Program-made: the position numbers and the translations under genes | In this document: piece by piece, positions 15,767 to 29,908 of the stretch | Layout: the number at the start of each line of letters is the position of its first letter | Position numbering within the stretch: position 1 is the stretch's first letter | Notes under the pieces: generated by a model | What the model saw: only the letters and a program-made list of their open reading frames with translations | Databases searched by the model: none | Told to the model about the DNA's origin: nothing | Assembly (NCBI RefSeq): GCF_026262505.1 | Contig: NC_067207.1 | Span: forward strand, 7,966,082-8,030,081 | DNA from: Trichomonas vaginalis G3 | Lineage: Eukaryota; Parabasalia; Trichomonadida; Trichomonadidae | Length of the DNA stretch: 64,000 bases | Direction of reading: 5' to 3'

Positions 15767-17761
15767 TTAAATATAATCACCATTGGATTCAATCACGCGT
15801 TCGCAGCGATCGATCCAGGCTTGAAAGACACGCTTTAAATCATCATGAGAAAATTGCTCAAATTGCTCTCTTACAAAATTTTCAAGATCATCTGGACTCG
15901 CGAATTCGCGTCCTTCAGCTCTCTTTTTTAGCGTGCCGAATAAATAAAAGTCAGAGGGTGCAATATCAGGTGAATAAATTGGGTTTGGAACAACTTTGAC
16001 ATTGTTTTCCACCAAGTAATTCATTACCTTATGACTTTTGTGAACTCTTGAATTATCAAAATGAATTGCAAACTTTTGTTTTTGTTGTTTGGATTTCTCA
16101 AACTCATCAGAATTGATAATTTGAGTAAGAACATTGTCAATTAGATACTGAGCATTCATCGTATTAGGTTTTTGAAGAATATCAATTGCGATGATGTCAT
16201 TTACGCCCCAAAAAACCGACAACATCATCATTGGTGTGTCAATTTTTTCTTCGGGAATGTTTGCGGATTTTTCTCGTAAACGAAAAAGGGGATTTGACGG
16301 AGTCAAATCCCCGCTCGCAAAAAGTGGACTTTACATGTCAAATTTTATATGCATGTAATGTCCACTTTTATGAGTTTTAGGAAGGAATTGGAAGCCATGA
16401 GTTACTGACATTTCATCAGTATCTCATAGCCTCCAATTCCTTCTTAAAATGGGAGAAACTTTGTCCGAATAGTTTAACATTCGGACAAAGTTTCTCCCAT
16501 TTTAAGAAGGAATTGGAGGGTAAGAGATATACCATATGAATGTATATCTCTTACCCTCCAATTCCTTCTAGAAAGTGTCCAAACTTTGGGTTAATTGCAA
16601 ACTATTAACCCAAAGTTTGGACACTTTCAAGTGGAGATGGAAGGCTTTGGGGTATATATTAATACAATATACCTCAAAGCCTTCCATCTCCACTACAAAT
16701 GGGAGAAACTTTGTCCGAATAGTTTAACATTCGGACAAAGTTTCTCCCATCTTTCAATGTAATTGCTACCTGTGAGGTACTGACTTGAAGTCAGTGCTTC
16801 ACAGGTAGCAATATCCAAAAATTTAAAAACATTTTATCAGTTCGTTAAAGAACTAGAGCCTCCTAGGTACTGAACCAGAATCAGTGCCTAGGGGACTCTA
16901 GTGATCTATATAAATCTGAGAAACTTTGAGGAAATTGTTCGACATTTCCTCAAAGTTTCTCAGCAATTTAGCGAGGAATGTTCGTTATCGTGTAGATATT
17001 TATAATATATACATGATAACAAACATTCTCCGCTAAAAGATGTAAAATCTTATAAGAAATGATTGCAAAAGAATAACAAATTGCAACAAATTTTATATGA
17101 AACTGAACCTTATGAGGTAGTGATTCAAGATCACCGCCTCATAAGATTCAGTTTCAATCTCAAGTATCTCAAAAGTAAGGCTCTATTTTTTGCCATGTAA
17201 AGTGTCACTTTACTGTCAAACCGTTTTTATCGTTTTCGTTTACAACATTTTCATCCTTCGGGATCCATATGATTTTGGCTTCTGTTGCATATTGAAACCA
17301 AGACTCGTCCCCTGTTACTAAAAAGCGAAACTTCTTGGATTGATACGCACCCAATATAGAGAGGAGCTCTTTCGAAGATTGGACTCTAGATTTTTTTTGA
17401 ACTGAATTAAGGTTGTGCGGAACCCAACGTGTATACGCTAGTTTGTAGTTCAAATAATTGTGCAGATAATAACTGACTGTTGTACGTGGTATCTTTGTCA
17501 TCTCCTCTATCCTTCTAAGTGATGCTCTTGGGTCTTCATCTAGCGCTTGAAGAATTGCTTTGATTTTTCTTTGATCCGGCGATTTTTTGTCAATTTTTAT
17601 GATGGGCGCCTTTTTGTTCATGAAGTGATACATCCTAACATGATACGTTACAGTGGAATAGCTAGGAGCATCCATACCGAAGCATTTTACCAATGTCTCG
17701 TAGATTTTTTTACAGTCTTTGCATTTTTTGCAAGAGCGAGGATGTTTTCTTTATGATTCAT
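15767..17761 (-). pseudogene. mariner transposase, U2 copy (split and frameshifted)
   Basis: The N-terminal half (down from 17761) and the C-terminal half (about 16307 down to 15767) are separated by the hairpin insert. The C-terminal half here reads back without a break to the insert border (TPSNPLFRLREKSANIPEEK), which shows where the insert interrupts the protein. Confidence 0.85.
16308..17214. other. Hairpin array, U2 copy
   Basis: 907 bp, base for base like 1333-2239 as far as I can read, with GTCAAA on both sides (16302-16307 and 17215-17220). Confidence 0.85.
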
Positions 17762-17971
17762 TAAAAAAATGAAAAAAATCCCGCCAAAATTTCCCGCGAA
17801 ACCGCCTCTTGTCTCAAAATTCATTTTATATCCCGGCATGGCGCCAAAATACAACATACTCATCATATACATATATTCATATTTTTTATATATATTTATA
17901 ATCAGCATATATCTCCTTTAATAGTCTCATATAGAGCGCTGTGCTAAACGCACCTTTGGACACCCTATATA

Positions 17972-18148
17972 TTATACACATGTATTGATATTACTATTTT
18001 TGTATATTTTAAGAGAAAATTATATTCTCCTAAAGTGAAAACAATTTTCCAAATTGCAGCTCCTTCAAAGATTTCTGAAGACTCAACGGTTAAAATTACA
18101 GTTTCTATCACAGATCCAGCTGGTCAAACTGCTACCTCTTTATATTAA
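17972..18148 (+). pseudogene. 3' remnant of surface-protein-like gene, U2 copy
   Basis: Same as 2998-3174; open from the mariner edge to TAA 18146-18148. Confidence 0.45.
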
Positions 18149-18569
18149 TATAATATTTATTTTGATATATTTTTTAGTTTAACTTTTTTTCTTTGATAAA
18201 TATTTTATTTTATATTTTAAACCCTTTATTTTTTAATTAAATCATGTCTTGTAAATCAAATTACAACATGGCAAACTTTTGATTCGATATATATAGTTTA
18301 CGTAACAAGTGATAGCTCCATTAGAAAGCTGAGTTTTGAAAATTACAATACATAGCATATCATTTCCAGACTTTCCCACTTTATTTTTTTTTTATTTTTT
18401 TTTAAAATGTTTCGTAATTTCAGGATGCTTTTCCCCTTTAACTTTGTTAAATGCGTAATTTTTTTCTATCTGACAACTGGCTTGAAAGATCATTGAAAAT
18501 GCGATATAAACAATTTCATTTTTTTTCGACTTTTTTTTATAAATAAAGAAAATAAATATACAAATAAAA
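18149..18569. other. AT-rich intergenic stretch, U2
   Basis: Counterpart of 3175-3594. Nothing beyond A/T runs is seen. Confidence 0.6.
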
Positions 18570-21377
18570 TTATTTCTTAATTATTTTGTCATATTTGACA
18601 ATTATATCCTGTCTCAAAGTATCCAAATCCGCAAACTGTGTTGCGTATCTCGAAGTGTCTTCGTCGTACGGCTTAATTACATCAGCCCTATCCAAGAACA
18701 TCATCAAATGAAACGCGAGAGCTTTGTATTTTATCTGCATCAAAATTGCCAAAGCAGGATGGAAATCTCTTATTGATATGAACAGCAACAAAGCGTTCAT
18801 TGCATTTCCAGTATCCAAGAAGTGGTGGGCGGCTCTTCTCAACAAACTCTTCGACTCATTCGAAAACTCTTCCAATTTGCAGACTTCGACAGAATCTTCC
18901 ATCTTCCGTTGTCCTGAAGATATCTTGCGGCAGAAAGATTAGCGCCAGCTAAATGCATCAATATACAGCCTTCTATAAATCTGTGCTGTGCAAAAAGTGG
19001 AACAGCGGTTGTTATCAAAAAATTCTGTCACGTTTTGTGGCAAAATTTTATCTTCGTAACCGAGAAGCAACGCCGAACAAATGCTTGCCACTATTGTGAA
19101 CTCGCTTTTGTTGGAGAGACTCTTGAAAACTTCGACAGCTCCTCTTCTATCACCCATTCTGAACTTGAACAACAAGTTGAAAATGGCAGAAATCGGAGTA
19201 TCTGCAGGAGAAAACAGAGAAGATTGAATCCTCAACGCGGAAACAACTTCTTCTTTCCCTCCAAACATGGAATGCCGTGCTTGCAACCTCGGACCTCCCA
19301 AACTACGTGAAACACACTTCCAAATAATGGAATCAGTTGGAAATCCATGGTCATTAGCTATCTCAGCTATTTGAAGTGCTTCTGACCATGTTCCTGTAGT
19401 AGGATTCGTTAATAATTGCTCACCCATAAGCTCTAACCGTTGCTGGGCGGTTTTTAGCGGTTTTAAGAGGGCAGGTGAAGTGATTCTTTTTACAGATCTC
19501 CAGTCTCTTGCAATAACGAATTTCACGGCTTCGTCATTGAGCGGGGAGACGAGGACGAGTCCATTTCCTGTTACAGCGAATGAGGAAACAGAAAAAGGAC
19601 AACTTTCCACTTTTTCAAGTGAAAAACCAAATTTTCCGTCTCTCGCGTGTACGTACAATCCGCTGGATGATCTCTCGAACTCTATCCTGTCTATGTCGAT
19701 GAAAGGAGAGTATGTTTGCTTCGATGTACCGAAAGCAAAGTCGTAAAACATAATTACGCCGTCTGTGTCAGCAGTTATGATGCAATCGCCTTTCCAAGCA
19801 AGACAAGTTGTCCTGGAGTTCTCCCGTGAGTTACGCAGCCTCAGAACAGGCATCTGTGCTATGCCGTTCTTGTATGTGTAGACTTGGATTTCTCCGGTAG
19901 ATAATAATACGGCGAAATTGGGAGTATCGCCTTGGAAACATGTTGCTGGTATTCTGGATACTTGGACTGCAACAGCGGTGATGGATGTTTGAAGAGTCAT
20001 CGGCTTTTGTTTGACATCATAAAAAATACCAAGGTCGTATTTGCCGTGGACGAAAACGCCGAGCTCCTCTGAACATATTAGGTCTGTGGCAGGGCCAAGG
20101 CGAGTGTGGATTGGAATAACTTGGCGCTTGGGAAGATTTATTGATCCACACTCGGTTTTTGAGTACCACAGAAGGACATCTTTGGTAAGGAACTTGATCT
20201 TTTCAATGGATGTGCTGGATGCAAGGTAGTTCTGTGTGTATTTCCCTTCTGAAACGTCTGCGAAAATTATCTTTCCGGTTGGAGTGCCGAAAGCAAGGAT
20301 TCCGTCGTAGAAATCGTAACAGGTTGGTATCTGTGGTATAATTTGAGACTGCGCGATGACGTAAGGTATATCATCTTTTATGGCAAACATAACTAAGCCA
20401 TTTGATGGAGAGAACGCGATGTATCGCTCGGGAAGTGCACGGTTACATGCAGCGGATAGTGGTAAATACTTCGATTTTAAGTCAAACAGCTCTCTTTTCA
20501 ATTTTATTGTTCCTGATTTTGTAAAAATGTAGTCTTCGTTACAGATATAGATACTGAGTGACGAGTCTTGACCATAAACTGTAATTTCGTTGTCATTTGT
20601 TAAAGAAGGAAGCAGTTTATGGAAAGATGATTGGGATGATTCATCGATTACAAGATTTCGGCCAGATTTGGTCGCTATGTTAAACGTAAGTATTTTTCCT
20701 TCAAGCATAATTAATAAAATATTACTAATATGGGGATGATGTTGAATTTCTACGATTTTTTCTGATTTATCTAAAGTATGGGATTGAGATTGAGATGTTG
20801 GAGCCTGCTTGGCATTCTTTGACGTGATAATTGTAAAGGATGGACCATTAGAATATAGAATTGCAGTGAATATATCTGAACTATTAACAGCCATCCTTGT
20901 ATATGTACCAGGAACATCTATCTTCCAAAGTATTCGTGAGTTTTTCGCTTGATCTTCAGCTTCATACGGCCAAAAATCGATACTATAAATTGTATTTGGT
21001 TCTGCAAAGCCTAAAACGATTTTACGGGACCATTGAAGCTCCGATACATACTGAGCTTCAGATACTTGACGAGTGATTCCGAGTGTAAGACCTGATTCAC
21101 AATCCCATAACAAAACTCTTCCGCAATCGTCTGAAATTGCAAGATAAGGTAGCTCATAGTGGAATTTAAGGCAAGTTATGTTAGAATTTAGAATTTCAAT
21201 GGATCATAAGAAAGAAATATCATTTTTAGTAGTTTTATAGAGATAAATTGTGCCTTTACCGGCTAATGCAAGTAGCCCACATGCTTCCCAGTCCATGCTC
21301 CCTGTGTTGAACACTTTACTAGGTGGACAAAGTGAAGCAAATCGTATCTTAGCTTTATTAAAAGGATTCGCTTGCAT
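18570..21377 (-). pseudogene. WDR11-like gene, U2 copy (TGA at codon 58, frameshifts)
   Basis: The start is ATG 21377 and the stop is 18570. The TGA at codon 58 lies at 21204-21206. Two small indels near 18900 and 19020 shift the frame in the helical C-terminal third; between codon 59 and there the frame is open for about 760 codons. The frame near 20030 is intact here, unlike U1. Confidence 0.7.
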
Positions 21378-21560
21378 TTTTTTTATAAATTGATATCGTC
21401 AAAAATTTTAATTCTACAATGTTTTAAATATATTAATATTTAGTTGTACAGAATCAAATCACATCTACTTGAAAAAAAAAAGGTAGTGGGGCTTCCAGGC
21501 GCGTTGCGCCCTCTAGCCCGAAGATGTTTAGTATAAAACCGCTTTTTAACTTCACTTAAA

Positions 21561-24500
21561 ATGCCACGTAAGCTACGTAAGAATATACGTAAGAGGAAGG
21601 GAGCATTGAAACATCCAATAGTAAAACTGACACCACAACAACAGTTGCAACAACAAATGCTGAATGACCCCACTATGTTGCAACAAATGTCAAGCAACCC
21701 TATGCTTTTAAACCGAGTTATTGGTGCACAGAGTGGAGGTTTAAGAGCGGCACTTTTAGCGAAAATGGCAGGCTATGGTGGAGCTGCAGACGGAACAGCT
21801 TATAACCCTCAAAGTCAAATGAATTTGAGTTCACTCAAAAATCAAATAACAGATGTCAAAAAGTCAAACATAGACATACAGAAACAAATAAGTGAAAACG
21901 AAAAGAAACTAGAATATGACAGACACACAAAGAAACTCAATGAGTTAAACGTAGAGAAAAAGAAGAAAAGAACAACTGAAAGAACTAAGTACAGAGGAAT
22001 ATGCGAAAAAAGTGTCAGAAAAAGCAGCAGAAGTAGCAAAAATGGAACAAGATGTTATAAATTTGAAAAACCATACTACTCAATATAAAGTACTGAAAGA
22101 TGAAGAAATAAAACAAAAAGCCCTGAAGACATATATGGATAGCGATGAGTATAAAAAAGAAGTTGAAGCAAATGTAAAGGCAGAAAAACTTTTACAGTTG
22201 CAAAACCAAACCGTACAGTATGAAAACTTAGCACAAGAAAGTAAAAATAACGACGCAGCCATGCAAAAGGCAATGAAAAGCGCAGAATATATAAAAGCTA
22301 ATAATGACTGGTTAGACGCCCAAGCCAACGCTAAAGCAGCCCAACTTATAGGGTCAATAAGGACAAAAATACAAGCGGATGAAGACAGTTCAAATGAAGC
22401 TTTAACGAATGCTGACTTTAAGAACGCCTTCGAAGCTCTTCATAGTAAGGTGAAACTAGTGAACGACTTCTCATCTGGAAGAAACTGAAGTCTGAAGGTT
22501 TCGACAAAGAGTTAAAAGAAGTAGCACAAAATATGACGAAAATAACAGATGCAGCAACGAGACAGGCAGTTCAAAGTGCCCATGACGCCGTTAGAACAGC
22601 TGTTGTGGAAAGTCAAGAAAAGAGTTACAACAGACCAAAAGAGACCTAGTAAATGCTTTCTTAAGAACGAAAAGTCAGGTAGGACATTATGCTGCAGATG
22701 GAACATATGTGCAGCTGGTGGAACTTATATACCAGCTGGTGGAACTTATATACTAGCTAGTGGAACTTATATACCACCAAACCCTCCAAGAGAAGCACCT
22801 GCACCAGGACTACCTAAAACATTTACATCGTCACATGGACACAGACACAGGCATGCACCAAAACCAACACAACAACCAACAGTTCAAAATCCAGCACACA
22901 ACAACAACAACAACCAGCACAACAACCACCTCCACAACCAGCACAGCAACCAACAGTTCAAAACCCTGCACAACAACCACTCCACAACAGCACAAACAGT
23001 TCAAAACCCTGCACAACAACCACCTCCACAACCAGCACAACAACCACAAACAGAGCAAGGACATAAAAGAAGTAGAGAACAAGGAAACCAAGATTTCTTA
23101 AAAATGCTTAAGGAAGAATATGGTTACCCAGATACTCTTGACTTTAGTGACAGATATAAAGAAGCTATTAGAAAGTTCAAGGAAGGAAATACAGACCCGA
23201 ACCTATTTAGCTTTATGGTTCAGCACCAAATGGGATATAATTTCAAACCTGGAAAATACAAGCTCGCTAAGGGATATGATTTAATAGCATATCATCCAAA
23301 TGACATGAACGAATTTACTCCGAGATATTTGGTGTCAGAGCTAAATGACAATTCAACTCTCTTCATGAAACGCGTAAAAAATAGAGACGGAACGAAAGAA
23401 GAAAGGTTTATGAGTCCGGATGACTTAGATAGGGAACTTTTTAAAAACGGTCTCGGAATATATGAAATGCCAGCAGATGAGGTACAAGAAACTCAACAGG
23501 AAGAAGTTCAGATACAACCAGACATGGAAGAAATAGTTCAGCAACAACAGCTAGAAGAGCCTGAAGGAAACGAACAAGTCCCTCCTTTGGAAACTAACCT
23601 CACAGAACTAGATGAAGATTTGGAACAGCCGAAAAATCTTGACCCTCAACAAGAGTATGAGGTGAATATGGAATCTTTCCAAGAGTCTAAAAAAAATTCG
23701 GCTGACATAGTAGAAGAATATCGAAAAATGTTTGCCGACATACAAAAGACTCCAACATCAGATGAAAATATTCAGCATAGAATGGAAGTACTGAAAGATA
23801 ATGTACGCAAATACAACAATCCTTTTTACTTACGACCATATAACGTTCAATCTTTGGCTGAACTCGGTGAAAATAAAAGGTTAAATTTCAACAAAACATA
23901 TAGAAATGAAACATTGTTTAAAGTTCATTCAGAACCTAACCAATATGGAAACAAACTACTTTTGTTTCTGCAGACTATGGAATACAATGAGATGGGGTCA
24001 TAAAGCTAATCCGGATAGGTGGTTCATAAACTTACAACCACAATTCCAAGAAGTTGTAGACGCAATGGAAGTGAATGGTGAACCAGATATAGCTGGTATT
24101 TTCAGCGCGGCTTTAATGCCATTGAAAGATATGAAAGATGCAGATATTTTGAACCAGTATGAATGAACATGGCTGATGGAAATATAACACCTGACGTTCT
24201 AAACATTTATCTCAAAGAACTACACAGAACCATAGAGATGGTATATTTGGTGAAGAGTTTAGAAAGACAGTTAGGGAGAGAGAAGGAAGAGAACCTATTG
24301 TACATGACCTTGCAAACGAAAGTTTACAAAATGTCATAAAAACTTACTTTGCAGACAATGAACCGAGAAGGGATGAATATTTAAGAAAACTCAAATGGAC
24401 AGTACCAAATGAAATGTTAGTATTGAAAAACATGTTCCTTGACAAAATAAAAAACTACAGAAATAAATGACGAAAGACTGAAACATTGGGTAAAAGCTTT

Positions 24501-24964
24501 CCCATTCACAAAAGATATTATTGGTAACATGGAAAGAAAACCAGAATGGCTACAAAAACATATATTTGGAAACGAGCTTATTCCATATGGACTCTGTTTG
24601 AAGAGCTTGAACCGGAAACTCAGGAAAGAGTCATGCAAAAATACGCGAAGACTCAAATACAAACTATGACAAAATCTTTCTAGGATATAGGTTACCTGAG
24701 ATGGGCGACCAGAGCCCAAAGGCAAAAGGACATGGGAAATTTACAACATACTAGGTGAACATGAGGCAAAGATGCAACAACTTGAAGCAGAGGGCAAGTT
24801 ACCAAAGCGACACCAAAGAAGAGAGAAGAGTAGAACAAAGTGAAAGTAGTGAAGAAGTAACTTCATCTAGTGAAAGTAGTGGCAATGAAGGAAAAAGAAG
24901 AGTTAAAAACTCAGTCAGGAAGAAAGTAAAGCTTGGTCCGAGTGGGTTCTATTATGACATATAA
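21561..24964 (+). pseudogene. Maverick coiled-coil protein gene, U2 copy (broken)
   Basis: Counterpart of the 1143-aa gene. Broken at many places; the Pro/Gln repeat block is also shorter here. Confidence 0.75.
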
Positions 24965-24996
24965 ATCCAACTATTCTATATTTTTACCCATATGAA

Positions 24997-26564
24997 ATGT
25001 ACGCCGCTCAGAATATAACGCCAACAGTTTTGGATGCATGATGGAAATGTTTCCGAATGGTATAAGATGCGACAATGCATTAGAAGGTCAGAAATAGTTC
25101 CTGGAACTTACGAATATACAACTGCTGTTTTTATGGAAACGTAGGTGAGTTTGGAGAAGGTTTTCAACAACAGTAGATATTGCTTGCGACAGGTTTCATA
25201 TTATTTCTATTGACAATCTTTTATACGTGGAACAAGACATTGAAATAAAACCTTCTGCCAAGTTGTCTGAAAAGAAAGGTTGCAATGGAATTTTCTATTC
25301 GGATACCAATATGCTCCAGAAGTTTTCATGGGATATAAGATATTTCTAACTCTGACTTAGTTCAACAGTAATGGGCAAACTATGAATGGTTCGCTTTAAG
25401 AAACTCAGTACAACCACAAGCTAGAGAAAAAACGACCAGTATGCAACTATTGAGAAAATAAGAAGACTTGACCCTAAGTTCAGGAGTTTATGTTAACCTT
25501 TCTGGTTGATGGAACTGCTGCCACTAAAGTAAAACTGAAACTTAGAGTTCCTTTGTCATCTTTCCTCATTTCAGGTTTTTAAGATACTTGCCAAACTGGG
25601 CAGGAAAAATTTCTATCGAACTTACTCCAAGCAAAAATAACTTAGTCATTGCACCAACACAAGACCATTCACTCTTACAGACGTAAAGGGAACAAATAAA
25701 AGTCATTCGCCGAATTTTGCAAAGACAAAGTTGACTTAGACTTTGGTTTCTCAAACCTCAACACTGAAGTAAACTATTTTTCAATGCTGCTGGAGATGCT
25801 TGGGACCAGTTAAGTTCACATGCGAAAAATTTGAATGCAAGAGATAGAAAGCAGACTTGCAGTCTATATGTTGGACCCAGATATTTCAAATGCTTTAGCT
25901 GCCAAATATATTGCAGTTCCACTTATGTCCTATACACCAAATATCTGTCAAAGACTTTGCAGGAAGTTGGAAACCAAAGTGCTGACCCAGTGCAAGAACA
26001 GATATTAACCTAACAACTGCAATGAAACATGCAGATACTATGTTTGTTCTTTTCAGACGAACTATAAATGCTATTCTTGTTTCTACAACCCTGGTATTAA
26101 ATATCATATAAACATAGATGGCAAATATTATCAAGAGAAGAATATTCTACAGTTGAGGATGAGGTCATACAATTGAACATTAGATGCTATGAACTTTAAC
26201 AAAACTTCACAACAACCATTAACCCTGAAATGCAAAGTTCTATTATGCCATATGTGAAAGTATGGACCCATACAGGAGGTCAAAAAACTAATATACAAAT
26301 GGAGACCGTTCAAACTTTTGGCTTGGCATTCCATTTGCTGACTCAGAAGACTTTATGGGTGGTATTTCAACTGTTGGTACAGTTCAAATACAATATATGG
26401 TGACAGAGACGGTCCAGATGAATATGAAAGCAAAGAAGTTTACAAAACCAATAGCACTTTTCACGGAAGATGCTCTTTTGAAATTCGTTCGATGAAATGC
26501 TGGGGCTCCTCAAGATTGGCATAAACGACAGCTTCATCGAGCAGATTTGGCAGCAGGTCAGTAA
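24997..26564 (+). pseudogene. Putative capsid gene, U2 copy (broken)
   Basis: Counterpart of 10050-11657, recognisable along its whole length but broken at many places. Confidence 0.7.
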
Positions 26565-26868
26565 GTTGTTCTTGAACTGACTTCTCTCGCGTCAAATATT
26601 GACAGTACGCCAGTTTTGACATAATATTGTGTTATAAACTTCCTTTAGAATATCTGTAAGTTTTGAAGTTATATTTTTTGTCTGCTTCAAGAACTTTCAC
26701 ATTTCAGTTATACCAACTTTCTTTGCTTTATGAAATATTTAGGTTCAGCAGAATGCTATTCTATAACATTTCCATTGTTTGTGTAAAGAATATTCTGTCA
26801 ATGTATTTGTATTTTTGTGTGTAAAACTTTGTTTTGCTTCAATTCGAAGAGATATCTGAATACGTCAT
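26461..26868 (-). pseudogene. Maverick 139-aa gene, U2 copy (broken)
   Basis: Antisense counterpart of 11551-11970. Limits are set by matching ends; broken at several places. Confidence 0.5.
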
Positions 26869-26884
26869 CTTTTTTTTAAGTAAA

Positions 26885-27448
26885 ATGTCATTTCCGAAAA
26901 TAGAAGTGTAAGTGTTTTCAAAAGGTTTAATGGCGGTGGCAGATGTGAAGTTAAATTCACCAACTCAAACAAACAGTCAAAGTGTTGTTGTCAATGTCAA
27001 AGCAGAGATGTTGAAGTGGGGAGAACCATACGAAGACGAAGATGGTAACAATAGTTCTGTAAAAGAACAACCAACATATCCTGAAGTTAGCAGAGACTTA
27101 AGTTCTGTGCAGATATTCGAACGACTACCAACTGAAAGACAAACTTAACTCAGGAGAAGATTTGTCAAGCTTTAAGTATAATGTTAAACTTGGTCGAACA
27201 ACCTGTAAAAGTGAACTCATATGTCATTGCACCTCATGAAGTTTTGAAAGAACTATTGAAACTTTTGACAGAGGCAGACGATATAACAAAGAAATAGAAC
27301 CCGACATTAGTTGCTGTGGTGTTTCATATAATGTCATTGACAAGATATACGTTATGAAAGGAGGTGAACGTTGAACTTAAAATATAGTTTTCCCAGACGT
27401 TATAAAATATTTGACGACCACAACATTTCATTAAAATTTATTTGCTAA
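26885..27448 (+). pseudogene. Maverick 193-aa gene, U2 copy (broken)
   Basis: Counterpart of 11989-12570, broken at several places. Confidence 0.55.
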
Positions 27449-27451
27449 GTA

Positions 27452-28226
27452 ATGGCAGAAGACATAATGGTTTATATATTACGACTAAAAACCTGAGTCA
27501 TATAATTCTATAACACAAACTTACAAAGTCTCAAGGACGATATTGTAAACTAACCTTAAACACAATGAGACTAAAGCCTGTTTTTGCTCTTTTGACACAG
27601 AAGACTTTATTGTTGTGAATGGTAAAAAATACTCTTTGAAGTACTTACTCAGATATACCCAACAGGTTTTGTTGACTTATTTAATACTTTAAGGACGGGT
27701 GTAACATGTGCTGCAACTAGAGCAGGTTTCATTATGTTTGGATGTCCGACTGAGTTTACTATAACGATATGAGTTAATACAAAACTTAATCTGGTTTTTA
27801 CTACCACAGTTTCCTATAACAGGAAAAGGTGTCATACAAGGAATGTCTGTTCCATGACTTAAGCACACCAATCTTATATTGTTTAAACTTAGGTTAAAGT
27901 GTTATTCGAAATGTCGACAGAATATTATGACCAAAAGATACTTATGCGTATAACAATACTTTCTCTGCTGGTTTGCCTATTGTTCATTCGAATGCAGAGT
28001 TTTCAGCTTTAGTAAACTCACTTTAGAACATAAACTTAACTTAGTTGAACGCAAACTTTGTTCCTGTAAAACTTTTATGTCCTATGTATTTGTCAATGAC
28101 GGCAAAGTTTCGAATTGGAAGATGCAACTGGTGAAAGTATTGTATTACAAGAACACTTCAACAACAAATAGCTCAAGAACAAAAATGCAACAAATGGAAC
28201 AAATGGAACAACAAGCTCAAGAATAA
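27452..28226 (+). pseudogene. Maverick 268-aa gene, U2 copy (broken)
   Basis: Counterpart of 62760-63566, broken at many places. The Gln/Met-rich 3' end is still recognisable. Confidence 0.55.
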
Positions 28227-28257
28227 AAAAATATTTTTTTTTATTTTTATATAAAAA

Positions 28258-28617
28258 ATGTACAGAATAGATGTTTCAGATTTTTATGACTTCCAAGCAT
28301 TCAGAAATATGTGTCCATTTCGAGACTATAACAAAGCAGTCGAGAATTTGAAACGTTTAGTCATTTATGTTGACTCTGCCCAGAATGTTATGTCATGAAA
28401 ATGGGATGTTGTTTTAACAAACCAAGAGCAACAATAGTGTCTGAACAAGAATGTAGACAGAAACTTAAGAAAATAAAAGTTGTACAAGTTGGAAGGAAGA
28501 TGTTAGATGCTTGGGATATCTTATTGTCAAAGTTAGAGATTTTCAGTTCGAGGTAATAAGTTCTATACACATCTCCAAACTTCTATTCTATTTCACTGGA
28601 TATAAATACGAACAGTA
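28258..28617 (+). pseudogene. Last Maverick gene, 5' part, U2 copy (broken)
   Basis: Same truncated gene as at 13409. It ends at the same junction into EWTF-type surface repeats. Confidence 0.5.
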
Positions 28618-29662
28618 GAATGGACTTTCAAGTTTAACGCTCCAGAGGATCATAATAAGACAAAGTTACTTGTTGTTGTTGAGTTCGCCGCCAATCATAC
28701 ATCCGAGTTAGGTACCGGTGTTACATATTCTGACACACTCTCCACACCAGTTATCGATAGAGTTCTTTACAACGATGGCAACGAAGTAATTTCAGGCAAT
28801 TTATACTCAGCCAAAATCATACTCAAAAGTAACTTAACAATTACAAAGACATATTATCTCTTTGCAACAGAAAGCAACGCTTCCAGCGCCTCTGTCACTA
28901 GCGTCAAAACATCACAAAATGTTAGCACTGCAACAGCCGTAGCAAGCACGAACAAGACAGAATGGACTTTCAAAGTTAACGCTCCAGAGGATCATAATAA
29001 GACAAAGTTACTTGTTGTTGTTGAGTTCGCCGCCAATCATACATCCGAGTTAGGTACCGGCAATGTTACATATTCTCTTGGAAAGTCTCCATATTTATCT
29101 GCGCCAACTGTTGTTGCTGAAAATCATACAGGACCATTCAAGGCCGGTGAATATATTCCAGTTAAAGTTACATTACAACACTTTGAGGCAAAGACAGGAA
29201 ACTTCCAATATAGATTCTATGCAGATCAGAAATGGATAGATCTCCCAGACGACAATGTAACTGAAGTAGAAACCCATCTGCAATTAAGAAATTACATGCC
29301 GACGAAGGCAAAACATATCTACTCCAGCTCCAAAGTATGAAGATATCAAAGAAGATGGGAAAGTTAAACTTCAAATTAGGTTAGCTGGATCCAAAGATCA
29401 AGCTCAATCCAATATCATTGAAACAGAGGTTTCACTTCAGAAACAACAATACGTTGCACCAAGCCCTGATGATTCCAAGCCAACTCCAACACCTGAAAAT
29501 AGTGGACTTACTGGTGGACAGAAGGCTGGTATTGTTATTGGCGTTCTTCTTGCTGTTATCCTTATTATTCTCATCATCTACTTCGTTTTCTGCAGGAAAC
29601 CATCTAAAGATAAATCATCATCTGATATCCAAGATGATTCCGGCTCCGGTGTTAATGTGTAA
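28618..29662 (+). pseudogene. Surface-protein repeats and C-terminal anchor, third copy
   Basis: There is one full 115-residue repeat and one partial, then the unique ectodomain, membrane span and tail ending at TAA 29660-29662. A one-base and a seven-base loss near 29272-29325 shift the frame relative to 2-544. Fewer repeats than the copy at 13777, so repeat number varies between units. Confidence 0.65.
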
Positions 29663-29908
29663 TTTAATTTAATTAAGGATGTCAATTTGGAAGAAAAGTG
29701 AGAAAATTCCTAAAATGCTAAAAATGAATTTTCCAAACGTACTTTTTTATCTCATTTTTTTGATTTTGAAAAAAATTTGGAGAGAAGAACTCTTCGTTTT
29801 TGAATTTTGTCACGATGGTTTTAAAGTATAGGGTGTCCAAAGGTGTGTTTAGCACAAACCTGAATACTGCGAATAGAAATAAACAAGTTACATATATATA
29901 AAGTTTAT

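Larger units (their letters stand above)
15687..17967 (-). mobile_element. mariner with hairpin insert, U2 copy
   Basis: Same structure and ends as 711-2993, two bases shorter. It lies at the same place in the unit, so it was copied with the unit and did not insert separately. Confidence 0.9.
21485..28617 (+). mobile_element. Truncated Maverick, U2 copy (heavily broken)
   Basis: Same gene order and same two borders as 6509-13776. It carries many small breaks, dozens over its length, getting denser to the right. Almost all are short losses of bases with few substitutions, which looks more like poor consensus sequence than long decay. The right border is the same in-frame switch into surface-protein repeats. 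Confidence 0.75.
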
